Source: Brachyspira sp. CAG:484 (GTDB lineage: Bacteria; Cyanobacteriota; Vampirovibrionia; Gastranaerophilales; Gastranaerophilaceae). Taken from it: DNA of 64,000 nucleotides. Below the pieces are notes generated by a model that made no database searches, was not told the origin of the DNA, and was given only the letters and a program-made list of their open reading frames with translations. This document shows positions 35,823 through 45,422 of the stretch, in pieces. The position numbers and the translations under genes were made by a program. The stretch lies in assembly GCA_000431315.1 (NCBI GenBank), contig HF989717.1, positions 1 through 64,000 of the forward strand, given 5' to 3'. The first letter of the stretch is position 1. Each line of letters begins with the position of its first letter.

Positions 35823-36416
35823 CTATATTTTCGGAGCCTTAGGGTAAATATATGCTGTATACAAACCTATTGCCCATATTAAAAGTCCGATTGGTCCGGC
35901 TTTCGTTGTTGCCATAACAGGTCCTACTAATAGGATATACAGTACACCACCTATATTTTGCATTTGAGGTACTTTTAAAATCATATATAAATCCTGTGCA
36001 ACAAAAATAGCAACTAATGTCAATATTATACTTAGGACTTGTAGTTTTATACCACGTTTATCTCCAGCACCTTTACAGGCTGTTAATGCAATTAAGTAAG
36101 CAACACCAATTGTTATAATACCAAAATCAGTGTTTGTCAGGTATATTGATAAACCGTAAAGCAAACCACAAACAATTGCTGTAACAAATGAAAATAAGAA
36201 AGCTTTTGGCATATTAAGATTTTTGGTAATCTTATCAAACCTCTCTCTTATTTGATTAATACAATCATCACAGAAATAAATGTCATTCCCATTTTCTCCT
36301 TCAAAGGCATTTCTTTCTTCAACTGTTAAATCTTTGCCACATTGTCCACATTGAACAATTTCTTTTGAGCGACTTCCGAGTTCAATTTTTTCTTGATTTG
36401 TAATTTCTTCTGACAT
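35823..36416 (-). CDS. Membrane protein with N-terminal zinc ribbon
   Basis: 197 aa. A zinc-ribbon lies at about 22-55 (CGQCGKDL ... YFCDDC, four cysteines as two CxxC pairs), followed by four or five membrane helices. It is encoded 14 nt downstream of the HtpX-like protease gene, so the two are probably co-transcribed. It could be a substrate or regulator of that protease; function unknown. Confidence 0.65.
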   Translation of the reverse strand: MSEEITNQEKIELGSRSKEIVQCGQCGKDLTVEERNAFEGENGNDIYFCDDCINQIRERFDKITKNLNMPKAFLFSFVTAIVCGLLYGLSIYLTNTDFGIITIGVAYLIALTACKGAGDKRGIKLQVLSIILTLVAIFVAQDLYMILKVPQMQNIGGVLYILLVGPVMATTKAGPIGLLIWAIGLYTAYIYPKAPKI

Positions 36417-36430
36417 TATTGTCTCCTTTG

Positions 36431-37330
36431 CTAATTTTTCATATCTAATAAACGACGAATCCTTTCATCAATATCCGGATGTGTTGAAAATAATTCCCCA
36501 ATGAAATCATCTTTAAACGGACTTGTGAAAAACAGATGAGCAGTTGCTTTGCTTGCATATGGTACTTTAATTCTGTCTTTTTTTATTTTTTTTAGAGCAT
36601 TTGCTAAAAATTCTGGATTTCCAGAAATTTCAGCACCCCTTGCATCTGCAGCAAATTCTCTTGATCTGGAAACTGAAAGTTTTATCAGTATAGATGTTAT
36701 TGGGGCAAATAAAGATAAAACCATTCCGATTATTGAAATTATACCGGATTGATCATTATCTGTTTTATTCATTACATTTGTCCAATATATATCTGCAATA
36801 ATACAAACTAGACCTGTCAAAATTGAGAGCACTGACATTAGTTTTACATCCTCAGTTTCTATATGTGATAGTTCGTGTCCTATAACTCCACGGATTTCAT
36901 CAATAGAAAGTTTTTCAAGTAGTCCTCTTGTAACAACCAAGACTGCAAGATACTTATTCCGTCCTGTCGCAAAAGCATTAATTGATTTAGAATCTATCAT
37001 ATATAACTTTGGCATTTCAATATTGTTATTAGTACAAAGTTCATTCACTAATTCATAGAGCTGCGGAATTTGACTATCTGAAACAGGCATTGCATTTTCA
37101 GATTTAATTATAAGTTTGTCGGAATAATAATAAGCTATAAAATCAACAATACCAGCTCCTATTAAAAAGCATCCAGTTCCGGTTAATCCGAAGTGTAATG
37201 TCGAAGAAATTATATATCCTAATACTCCGATAAATACAGTAATGATAAACATGTACCAGTATAACTTGCACTGATTTTTTCGAATAATATTCGAAAAAAT
37301 TCTATTATTATTTTGAATATTTTGTTGCAA
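36431..37330 (-). CDS. htpX: HtpX-like M48 zinc metalloprotease
   Basis: 299 aa from a TTG with AGGAGA 7 nt upstream. Two N-terminal membrane helices are followed by FATGRNKYLAVLVVTRGLLEKL and the zinc motif GHELSHIETEDV, two further helices, SRSREFAADARGAEISG (third ligand) and a C-terminal FSTHPDIDERIRRL. This is the HtpX layout of membrane-protein quality control. Its first ~20 codons lie in a repeat that is partly copied upstream of the ADP-ribosylglycohydrolase gene. Confidence 0.88.
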   Translation of the reverse strand: MQQNIQNNNRIFSNIIRKNQCKLYWYMFIITVFIGVLGYIISSTLHFGLTGTGCFLIGAGIVDFIAYYYSDKLIIKSENAMPVSDSQIPQLYELVNELCTNNNIEMPKLYMIDSKSINAFATGRNKYLAVLVVTRGLLEKLSIDEIRGVIGHELSHIETEDVKLMSVLSILTGLVCIIADIYWTNVMNKTDNDQSGIISIIGMVLSLFAPITSILIKLSVSRSREFAADARGAEISGNPEFLANALKKIKKDRIKVPYASKATAHLFFTSPFKDDFIGELFSTHPDIDERIRRLLDMKN

Positions 37331-37455
37331 AATTACTCTCCTTTCTTTTTAATTTTTTAAGCTTAGCTTAATTTCGGTATTATCTGAATTCTTTTATTTT
37401 AATTTATGTCTTATTTAATTTTGTGTTTTTAGCTTCTTAAGATTGTTTATTGCCA
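37272..37455. repeat. Direct repeat copy B (left of ADP-ribosylglycohydrolase gene)
   Basis: About 184 bp, roughly 90% identical by eye to 38440-38620. It contains the start of the HtpX gene and, at its right end, a degenerate copy of the last codons of the TPR gene (LKKLKTQN-like). The pair brackets the ADP-ribosylglycohydrolase gene. Confidence 0.8.
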
Positions 37456-37624
37456 ATATTTATTATGTTACCTAAGGTATGTGATTTTAGGGAAAAACAT
37501 TATATTGTTATATAGAGTTTAATTCTCCAAGTGGATAAAAACTATCAAGTAAAATTTTTCGCTTGGTTTGATTGTTTTCGAAAACTTAAGCTTAGAATTT
37601 TTCCAGTTTTATAAAAATATTTTT

Positions 37625-38407
37625 CTAATATTTATTTTCAAATTCCAAAAGAATTTTAAGAAGATACTCATCTAAAAATTTACAAGCCTGCTCTCTAATA
37701 GTTGTTGAAACTCCATAGTATGCACCAGCGACAGAGCCAGTAATAGCAGCTATTGTATCACTATCACCTCCGATTGAAATTGCATTTCTTATTGCATCTT
37801 CAAAATCTGTTGATTCAAAGAAAGCTGCTAGTGCTTGAGGAATAGTACCTTGACAGCTTGTGTTGAATTGATAGGTTTCACGAATATCGTCAAGCATAAA
37901 ATCTAATGGATAGTAGTTTTCTATAAAATAATTTTTAATTTCTATCAGACTACAGCCTGTGCGTGCCAAAAATACAGATACGGCTACCGCTTCAGCACCT
38001 TTCAGGCCTTCCGGATGATTATGTGTTATCTCCGTAACGGCTTTTGAAAGTATCTTTACTTCATTAATTGTTTTTCCAACATAACCGCAAGCACTTACTC
38101 GCATTGCTGCTCCATTGCCATAACTATAATATGGTTGCGGATTTTCAGAAAATAGCCATTGTTTAAAAAAATAACCATAACCACAATATGGATACAAGCG
38201 ACCGATAGTTTGCAAAGATAGGACAGCTTGTTCTCTCAAATCACTATAGTCAGATCTACTTTGCATAAGTGCATTACAAACTGCTAACGACATTACAGAA
38301 TCATCTGTATAAGAACATTTATTAGTGAATAGGTCAAACACCTTAGTTTTACAGTTATTATGTTCAAATCGTGAGCCAACGATATCACCAATTAATCCAC
38401 CTATCAT
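37625..38407 (-). CDS. ADP-ribosylglycohydrolase (DraG/ARH family)
   Basis: 260 aa. It starts MIGGLIGDIVGSRFE and carries the metal-site motifs YTDDSVM, GNGAAMRVS, ITHNHPEGLKGAEAV and GGDSDTIAAITGSVAGAYYG. All the acidic di-metal ligands of the family are present, so it is likely active. It removes ADP-ribose from proteins or small molecules. Direct repeats flank the gene, and it lies about 2.6 kb from an ADP-ribosyltransferase toxin. It could be an antidote, or an unrelated nucleotide-salvage enzyme. Confidence 0.88.
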   Translation of the reverse strand: MIGGLIGDIVGSRFEHNNCKTKVFDLFTNKCSYTDDSVMSLAVCNALMQSRSDYSDLREQAVLSLQTIGRLYPYCGYGYFFKQWLFSENPQPYYSYGNGAAMRVSACGYVGKTINEVKILSKAVTEITHNHPEGLKGAEAVAVSVFLARTGCSLIEIKNYFIENYYPLDFMLDDIRETYQFNTSCQGTIPQALAAFFESTDFEDAIRNAISIGGDSDTIAAITGSVAGAYYGVSTTIREQACKFLDEYLLKILLEFENKY

Positions 38408-38439
38408 TTAAAAAACTCCCAGCGTTTCTTCATTTATAT

Positions 38440-38620
38440 TGATTTTTTTTATAATACTTGAAAAAATTCTATTGTTGTTTTGAATATTTTGTGGCAAAAT
38501 TACTCTCCTTTCTTTTTACTTTTTAAACTTAGCTTAATTTCGGTATTATCTGAATTCTTTTATTTTAATTTATGTCTTATTTAGTTCTGAGTTTTTAACT
38601 CTTTAAGATTGTTTATTGCT
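38440..38620. repeat. Direct repeat copy A (right of ADP-ribosylglycohydrolase gene)
   Basis: About 181 bp matching 37272-37455. It holds the true end of the TPR gene and, upstream of the glycohydrolase ATG, a relic of the HtpX start (TTG-Pro-Gln-Asn-Ile-Gln-Asn-Asn-Asn-Arg-Ile-Phe). Confidence 0.8.
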
Positions 38621-40371
38621 AATTGTTTCAAATCCTCATTATCTAAACATTTTGAATAAGCATGTCGAAAATCATCCTTTGCTGTATCATATTTCCCAAG
38701 TATTTTATATAAAGTTCCTCTGTTAAAATATGCTAAAGCATCATTTGGATCTAGTTTTAAAGCAATGTTGTAATCGTCCAAGGCTTCAGTGTACATTTTG
38801 GCTAATTCCTTTGTTTTTCCTCTATCACAATAAGTATATGCATCCATTGGGTCTTTATTTAATACAGTATTATAATCAATAATCGCTTCCTCATAATTTT
38901 GTATCTGTGAATATGCATAAGCTCTTTGTATATAATATTCTTTAGCATTTGGATTTTTAGTAATTGCAGTTGAGAAATCTTCAATAGCAGAGTTATATTG
39001 CTGTAATGAACTTTTGGCACGTCCTCTCAAAAAATAAAATAGACCACTGGTAGGTTCAATTTCAATGCATTTATTAAAATCCTCAATTCCAAGTTCATAT
39101 TTTCCTATAGAACATAACAAAATTCCTCTTGCATAGTATGAATCAATACATTCCGGTGCAAGTTCGGTTGCCTTATCATAATCCTTAATTGCCAGTTCAT
39201 ACATTTCCCTTGATTCATAAAAAGAGCCTCTATGCATGTATGTGAAATAACAAGTAGGATCCAATTCTACGGCCGTATTATAATCCATGAGAGCTTCTTG
39301 CAATAAATGCGTATCTTTTTTACATATGTCCATATTATTGTTATTTGCTTTTGAGTCTTTTTTAGTAGTTTTTGGTGCATTATTTACATCTCCAAAAATC
39401 GCTTTACAAATATGCAAACTTTGTTTTAAATCACCTCTATTTCGATAAAACAGTGCAATATGAGGATTAATTCCTATTGATTTATTATAATCAACAAGAG
39501 CTTCTTCAAATAACCCCAACTCTTTTTTACATAACCCTCTACCATTATAGGCAAAAGGCATAATATTACTATCAGAAGCTAAGTCTATCACCTTTGTGTA
39601 ATCATTTATTGCATCATTATACATTTGTAAATGAACTTTTATTTCTCCCCTATAATAATAATAAGCAGTATTAGTAGAATTTAATTCAATTGCTTTATTA
39701 TCATATAGCAGAGCCGTTAAATAATCTCCCATTGAACTAAGTGATACAGCAATATTATGATATACACAATCATTAGTCGGGTCTAAGGATAAACATAATT
39801 TAAAATCATTAATAGCATCAGGATGGAAACCTAAATTTGCCTTTGCAATACCCCTATCATTGTATGCTATAACAAAATTAGGTTTTAAATCCATAGCCTT
39901 ATTAAAATCAATAACTGCTTCTTTATATAAGCCTAATTCATTATAATATCGGCCTCTCCGATAATATGTCCACACATCATTTGGATTTAAATTTATTGAT
40001 TCTTGAAAGTCAGAAAATGCTTCTTCTGATAGCCCTAACTGACTTTTGCAATACCCCCTTTCACAATAAGCAATAGCCTTTTTGTTATTGTACTTGTCAT
40101 CAGCATTATCATAAGACTTAGTCAGTTTATTATTATTAACATTTATTGATGTTGTATCTATCAAATTTAAAAAAGTACTATAATCATTGATTGCCTTTTC
40201 ATATAATAAGAGCTTGATAAAACAATTTGCTCTTAAAATATATGCTTCTGTTAAATTAGAATCCAAGTTTATTGCTTTATCTAATAATTTTACTGTATTT
40301 TGATAATTTCTATTTTTATATAATACTTCTGCTTCATTTAAATAATCAGAAGCGTTCTTTTTTTTAAACAT
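38581..40371 (-). CDS. Large TPR-repeat protein
   Basis: 596 aa from ATG 40371 (GGAG 6 nt upstream). It is almost wholly TPR: about 14 units of the (Y/F)xxRGxxxxxLGxYxxAIxDFxxAIxLxP kind, with one low-complexity Asn/Lys insert near residue 340. No signal peptide or membrane segment, so it is cytoplasmic. Such long TPR arrays act as scaffolds or peptide sensors, including in bacterial immunity, but no partner is evident. Confidence 0.8.
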   Translation of the reverse strand: MFKKKNASDYLNEAEVLYKNRNYQNTVKLLDKAINLDSNLTEAYILRANCFIKLLLYEKAINDYSTFLNLIDTTSINVNNNKLTKSYDNADDKYNNKKAIAYCERGYCKSQLGLSEEAFSDFQESINLNPNDVWTYYRRGRYYNELGLYKEAVIDFNKAMDLKPNFVIAYNDRGIAKANLGFHPDAINDFKLCLSLDPTNDCVYHNIAVSLSSMGDYLTALLYDNKAIELNSTNTAYYYYRGEIKVHLQMYNDAINDYTKVIDLASDSNIMPFAYNGRGLCKKELGLFEEALVDYNKSIGINPHIALFYRNRGDLKQSLHICKAIFGDVNNAPKTTKKDSKANNNNMDICKKDTHLLQEALMDYNTAVELDPTCYFTYMHRGSFYESREMYELAIKDYDKATELAPECIDSYYARGILLCSIGKYELGIEDFNKCIEIEPTSGLFYFLRGRAKSSLQQYNSAIEDFSTAITKNPNAKEYYIQRAYAYSQIQNYEEAIIDYNTVLNKDPMDAYTYCDRGKTKELAKMYTEALDDYNIALKLDPNDALAYFNRGTLYKILGKYDTAKDDFRHAYSKCLDNEDLKQLAINNLKELKTQN

Positions 40372-40422
40372 CTCAGTCTCCAACTAAAATTTTAATCTAT
40401 ATAAATTATTCATTATATTAAA

Positions 40423-40722
40423 TTAATAATTATAATAGCCATTTCTATTACCATTAAAATCATATAGATTCATACCAGTCCCATTAGATTTTGGAACTGC
40501 ATATCCTCTTGCATTCCCATTTGAATCATAAATAATATTCGCATTAGGATTATTGATAGAATTATTCCAGTTATTTGGGCTATTTACCCAATTATTTGGA
40601 CTATTTTGCCAATTGTTAATACTATTGTTCCAATTGTTTGGACTGTTTTCCCAAGTTGTAAATGCAAACACCTGAGTAGTATTAATAAGTAATAACATCA
40701 AAATTAAAATAAATTTTTTCAT
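40423..40722 (-). CDS. Small exported protein with heptad N-S-P/I-N-N-W repeats
   Basis: 99 aa. A signal peptide (MKKFILILMLLLINTTQVFA) is followed by about five tandem copies of a 7-residue unit NS(P/I)NNW(N/Q/V) and a tail with YDSNGNARGYAVPKSNG and YDFNGNRNGYY. It is probably a secreted or periplasmic, metal- or surface-binding repeat protein. A ribosome site AAAGGAA precedes the ATG. Function unknown. Confidence 0.65.
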   Translation of the reverse strand: MKKFILILMLLLINTTQVFAFTTWENSPNNWNNSINNWQNSPNNWVNSPNNWNNSINNPNANIIYDSNGNARGYAVPKSNGTGMNLYDFNGNRNGYYNY

Positions 40723-40774
40723 TTATATTCCTTTCTTTTTGGGTCACTTTTTTAAATTATTCGGTATCTCTCTT

Positions 40775-43700
40775 TCATTCTTCATTTTTATTAGCCCAAG
40801 AATTTCTTATTTGTGAAGCCCGTATTTTTATCCTGTCTAAAAGTTTCGATGTCTGATGTCCGTTATCATCAATATTGATAATTTTTTCAGGTTGAATACC
40901 CAAATTTGTTAATTGTACAATTACGGATTCCATTGTTTTGGTTTTATTTCTGTAATATTCACTTCCTCTAATTCTTATAAATTTCCAGCCAATACGTTCT
41001 AATATAGTTTGACGCTCCATATCTTCACATATTTTTTCTTCACCACTGTGAAAACGTTTACCATCACATTCTATAGCTATCTTATGTCCATTATATTGTG
41101 CTACCATATCAATTCGCCACCTGTTAATCGGCCATTGTTGAATTATATTGTAATCTCTTGCAATTAAATACTCATATACCTCTTGTTCAAAAGGAGAATC
41201 TGATTTGATTTTGGCTTGTTCAACTAAATTGCTGTAAGAATTTGGATTTAAAGCATATTCCAGTAAACCTTTTCGAATATCGCCGTCTTTTAAATCTCTG
41301 TCTTTATCTAATGAATGAATAATCCACATTTGATCTCTTGCACGACTAGCAGCTACATTGTAGCGCTGTCTTGTTGAATCTTTTGCACCATTCCCTTTCA
41401 AATTTAAAGGGACTTCATCTTCATTACTATCTACCATTGATAGAAAAATTACATCCCGCTCATCGCCCTGAAAATTAGATGCATTACCGCACAAGATTTT
41501 CCTGTTTTCACATTCTAAAATATCTATCTTACTGTGAATTTTGGATTGAATTAATAATGCCTGTTCATCTCCTAATAAAGAAATAACCCCAAATGTTTTA
41601 CCTTCATATTCAGGTTGTTCAATACAAGCCTGGATTAGACTAACAATTGCATCAGCCTCAGCTTCATTTATTTTGGAATTTTGTTTTCTTAATCCTTCAT
41701 CAACCCTAAAATTAATAACGGCTGGTAAAAGATTTGAACTTCCTGCTTCTCTTAATGGTTTTATTTTAAAATCATAAGATAATTTATTGCTGTAACCAAT
41801 AATGTCCGGCACACACCTGAAATGTTCCCTCAACATTAAAGGTTGGAAAGTTGTTTTTGCAATATCATACAAAGATGATACCTGATTGTATAAGTCCCAG
41901 TTAGGAATTTTACCTTTTAAATATGTTGTTAACAAATTGTTAGTTTGCTCTACTTCAATACCAATAGAAGAAGGGCTAACCTGTTTATCATCCCCGACAA
42001 TTATCAATTTTTTACCCATATAGCAAATAGACAAAGCTCTAATATCAGCTTGGCTAGCTTCATCTATTATAATAACGTCAAATAAATTTTCTCCTGGAGT
42101 GAGATTTTCTAATGCTGTATTAATATCCATAATCCAAGCAGGAACAGCTGCCTGGCATTGTTTCATTTTATTTCTTGCTTCCTGCTTGAATTTCTTTGCA
42201 TTTTTCCCAGTACCTTTACCTATTTGCTTAACAGTGGTTTTCCAACCATTCAAAGCCATCCTTAAGTCTAAATCGGCTTCACTTCGTTTTAATAAATGAT
42301 ACCAGGCTTTACATTCCGCCAGTTGTGTAGTTTTTTGTTTTAAATATTTGCTTAATTCAGATGTTTTTTTAATTTTTACATCCAAAGATTCACAGGTTAT
42401 ATTTTCAATAATCATATTAAATTGCTTCCATTTCCAAGCATCTTTTATTTCTGTTGGATATTTACTTTCTCCATGAATATCTTTCCTTTGCTTAATTTCG
42501 CAAGCCCATAATGGAGCTACTTGCTCTAATTTTCGAAGTAAATTTTGTCTGGTCTTTGCTAATTCGATTTTTTTATATAAAGAAGAAAGCTCAAAATAAT
42601 ACTGGCTATATTTTTCACAATCTAAAGATTTTATAGATTTAATTAAGTTAGAACATATTACAGATTTATTACGATTGTTATCAGATAATAAAGATATACA
42701 TTTGTGTTGAAGTTCTTTTATCGGTTTAAGATTATTGAGGTAGATTGCTAAATTAATATATTTTGGTAATTTGTTAAACATAAAATCAATGATTTGATTT
42801 ATTTGTTCTTTGTTTGAAGTTAAATCATCAACTTGAATCAAGTTTCGATAGTTAAAGCCTGACTGCTCTAAATAGGTCTTAAGTTTTTTGAAGTCATTGT
42901 TATACCAGTCAAGATAATATTTAATTGGGTGAATATATTTTTGTGCTGTAATTTCAGGTTCTTCACCCAATTCAATAAAGCGTTTTTGCCCATTAGTTGC
43001 AAGCAGTAAATCCCAATAGGTACTTACGTCTTTTCTCATTTTGTCTAATTTAAGTTTATTTATAACTATAGAACAATCTTCTGAATTTTTTATGGACTTC
43101 CCATTTATAGTAATTTTCTGCATAAGCATTTTAAAATCAGAGTGAAATAAATAATATAGATTAGAAAGTTTCTTTTTCTTTGTTAAAACTTCTTTTAACT
43201 TTTCTAAAATTGGTAATATTGTATCTATATCCAGAGTTTTATCATCACTTATCTGTTTCCCAAAACATTGAAGAGAATTTTTTTGAGCAAAAGCCACTGT
43301 TTCTTCTATTTTCTTTACTAAGAGTAACCACCTATCACGTTTATGTGATAAGCCGTCACTTATAGCTTGAATACCCCATTTATCTAATTTCCCCTGCTTT
43401 TTTATAAAACTAACTAAAGTTTTAAGACTCTGTTCAGGTACGTTATTTATTAACACCACATCCGAGTCTTGGTCAATCAAAATTATTTTATTAGATTCAA
43501 CTTTTAACTTTATAGATAATTGATTTTCAGTAGTCTTAATTTTTTGAAAAATATTGTCATATTTTATTTTTAATTCATTGAATTTTGATGGTGACAGCAA
43601 ATCATTTGGATTTGGTAAATTATAACCTATTTCACATTCATCCTGTTTTGTTAATTCAACATTACTTATGTAGAGTTTATTTAACTCTTCATCTGTTAGA

Positions 43701-45304
43701 GGAAATTCAAGACCTGATTTCACATCTCCCGGAATAATTGTTGCTAATGATTTTTCATTTGTTCTTACAAAATCTGCAACATCTATGATAGAATAACCTT
43801 TTCCATCATATACAATTTTTTGTATTTCTTTATTACGAAGAACAAATATTTCTTTTCTTAAATCTGCCAAATTTTTTATTATTGAATTACGCTCATTTTC
43901 TAATTGTTTTGCTCTTTCTAAAAGTTCCCTTGATGTATATTTTGATAAATAATTAGCAATGCCGTCTATAGAACGTTCCATATCATTATTTGAGTCGTCT
44001 AATAGTGAAACACACAAACTTTGAAGTTCTTTTGGGATTTTATCTTTTAAAACAGATAGAGCTTTCTTTGTATAACTTGTAATTAATACATTTTTACCTT
44101 GTGCCAAAAAATGAGAAAGAATATTTGCAATACTATGACTTTTTCCTGTTCCCGGAGGTCCCTGTACAATAACGGCATTGAATTTCTCTATTCTTTGTGC
44201 TATTTCTAATTGTTCTTTATTTGCTTCAAGCGGTAACAATATATCTACATCTTCTCCACTGGTTGCAGCCAACTGTCTGTCTATTGATTGTATCTGATTA
44301 TCTTCCGGAATATCTATTTTACCACCATTAGTTAAGTCTATAAGATAAGGAGGTATTTTATTTTCTGTTTCAATATCCTCAATAATAGAATCTAAGGCTT
44401 TTAATGTTCCGTCATTTCTTTTCCGTAATATAAGAACAGGTTTAAAGCTGATAAGCATGACCTCTTCATTTGGCATATAACTTATTTCATTACCATCATC
44501 ATATATACCATTATTATGAAGTTTGTGAATTAAAATTTTAAAAAAATCACGTGTATCATTTCTATCTAGAGGATGATAAAAATTATTCTTTACATCCTCC
44601 TGTAATCCTCTTATTTCATCTATATTTATTCCATCAACCGTACGCAATAAATCTAAGTATAACTCACTATCTTTATCAACATCTATAATAGAAATAGAAT
44701 TTGTTTTTGCATCATATATAATATTTACGCGTTTTAATAATACCGGATGGTTAATATTTTTGTCATTATTTTTATTTAAAATTCCATTTCCAATAACTAA
44801 TTCAAGGGTGTCATCTTCTTTTTTCAAATCATCTGCTATATTTCGTAATTTATTGAATAAATCTCTAACCTTTTTTATAAGTTTTTGTTTTTCTACCCAA
44901 GTTTTACGAATTACAGACCACTTATTAAAAGAATTTAAAATAAGATTAGAAATTGTAGTATCTAAATTTTTAAATTTTTCATTTAATATAGCATCATTAA
45001 TATACTGTTCCCAGCCAGGATCTAAATATTCTATTAATTCAGATGGTGGTTTTGGACAAACCTGAAATTCGGGCTTTTTTATTGTCAATATCGGATTTTT
45101 ATAAATTTCTTCTTCTGGGATATTTTCAACTCTATCTCTATAATTAATAGTAATAAACTCTGGAGCATTTGGGAAATCATCAAAATAGAAAAATTCTTTT
45201 TGATTACGTATATCTGTAATAACCTTATTACGAAGCATACAGAATTGTTTTATATATTGATATAATAGACTAACTTTCTCTCTAGTATCAGAAGTTCCAA
45301 CCAT
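40775..45304 (-). CDS. SF1 helicase with C-terminal Vsr-like nuclease (Hhe-like defence protein)
   Basis: 1509 aa. Walker A is VQGPPGTGKSHS near 380. About 700 helical residues follow, then Walker B IIIDEASQAD near 1080. Motif III is VGDDKQVSP. Motifs IV-VI are LREHFRCVP, FQGDERDVIFLSMVDS (near 1280) and YNVAASRARDQMW. The last ~110 residues form a Vsr/MTES_1575-type PD-(D/E)XK nuclease, with D in WRIDMVAQY and AIECDGKRFH near 1405. This matches the helicase-Vsr layout of Hhe anti-phage proteins; the N-terminal domain is not clearly DUF4011. AT-rich and in the island. Confidence 0.82.
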   Translation of the reverse strand: MVGTSDTREKVSLLYQYIKQFCMLRNKVITDIRNQKEFFYFDDFPNAPEFITINYRDRVENIPEEEIYKNPILTIKKPEFQVCPKPPSELIEYLDPGWEQYINDAILNEKFKNLDTTISNLILNSFNKWSVIRKTWVEKQKLIKKVRDLFNKLRNIADDLKKEDDTLELVIGNGILNKNNDKNINHPVLLKRVNIIYDAKTNSISIIDVDKDSELYLDLLRTVDGINIDEIRGLQEDVKNNFYHPLDRNDTRDFFKILIHKLHNNGIYDDGNEISYMPNEEVMLISFKPVLILRKRNDGTLKALDSIIEDIETENKIPPYLIDLTNGGKIDIPEDNQIQSIDRQLAATSGEDVDILLPLEANKEQLEIAQRIEKFNAVIVQGPPGTGKSHSIANILSHFLAQGKNVLITSYTKKALSVLKDKIPKELQSLCVSLLDDSNNDMERSIDGIANYLSKYTSRELLERAKQLENERNSIIKNLADLRKEIFVLRNKEIQKIVYDGKGYSIIDVADFVRTNEKSLATIIPGDVKSGLEFPLTDEELNKLYISNVELTKQDECEIGYNLPNPNDLLSPSKFNELKIKYDNIFQKIKTTENQLSIKLKVESNKIILIDQDSDVVLINNVPEQSLKTLVSFIKKQGKLDKWGIQAISDGLSHKRDRWLLLVKKIEETVAFAQKNSLQCFGKQISDDKTLDIDTILPILEKLKEVLTKKKKLSNLYYLFHSDFKMLMQKITINGKSIKNSEDCSIVINKLKLDKMRKDVSTYWDLLLATNGQKRFIELGEEPEITAQKYIHPIKYYLDWYNNDFKKLKTYLEQSGFNYRNLIQVDDLTSNKEQINQIIDFMFNKLPKYINLAIYLNNLKPIKELQHKCISLLSDNNRNKSVICSNLIKSIKSLDCEKYSQYYFELSSLYKKIELAKTRQNLLRKLEQVAPLWACEIKQRKDIHGESKYPTEIKDAWKWKQFNMIIENITCESLDVKIKKTSELSKYLKQKTTQLAECKAWYHLLKRSEADLDLRMALNGWKTTVKQIGKGTGKNAKKFKQEARNKMKQCQAAVPAWIMDINTALENLTPGENLFDVIIIDEASQADIRALSICYMGKKLIIVGDDKQVSPSSIGIEVEQTNNLLTTYLKGKIPNWDLYNQVSSLYDIAKTTFQPLMLREHFRCVPDIIGYSNKLSYDFKIKPLREAGSSNLLPAVINFRVDEGLRKQNSKINEAEADAIVSLIQACIEQPEYEGKTFGVISLLGDEQALLIQSKIHSKIDILECENRKILCGNASNFQGDERDVIFLSMVDSNEDEVPLNLKGNGAKDSTRQRYNVAASRARDQMWIIHSLDKDRDLKDGDIRKGLLEYALNPNSYSNLVEQAKIKSDSPFEQEVYEYLIARDYNIIQQWPINRWRIDMVAQYNGHKIAIECDGKRFHSGEEKICEDMERQTILERIGWKFIRIRGSEYYRNKTKTMESVIVQLTNLGIQPEKIINIDDNGHQTSKLLDRIKIRASQIRNSWANKNEE

Positions 45305-45422
45305 AAATTACCTTTTCCTGCATTGTATCATGTTTAGATAAGATTGAAAATATTGTTAAAAAATTTTTATTTCTTTATTTTATTTATATTTAATTCACAA
45401 AAGCCTAAAGCTATTTGCAATA

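Noticed and set aside
40560..40660. Regularly repeated DNA that at first looks like a short CRISPR-like array
   Set aside because: The period is 21 bp and it codes for heptapeptide NSPNNW repeats in an exported protein; no spacers and no cas genes.
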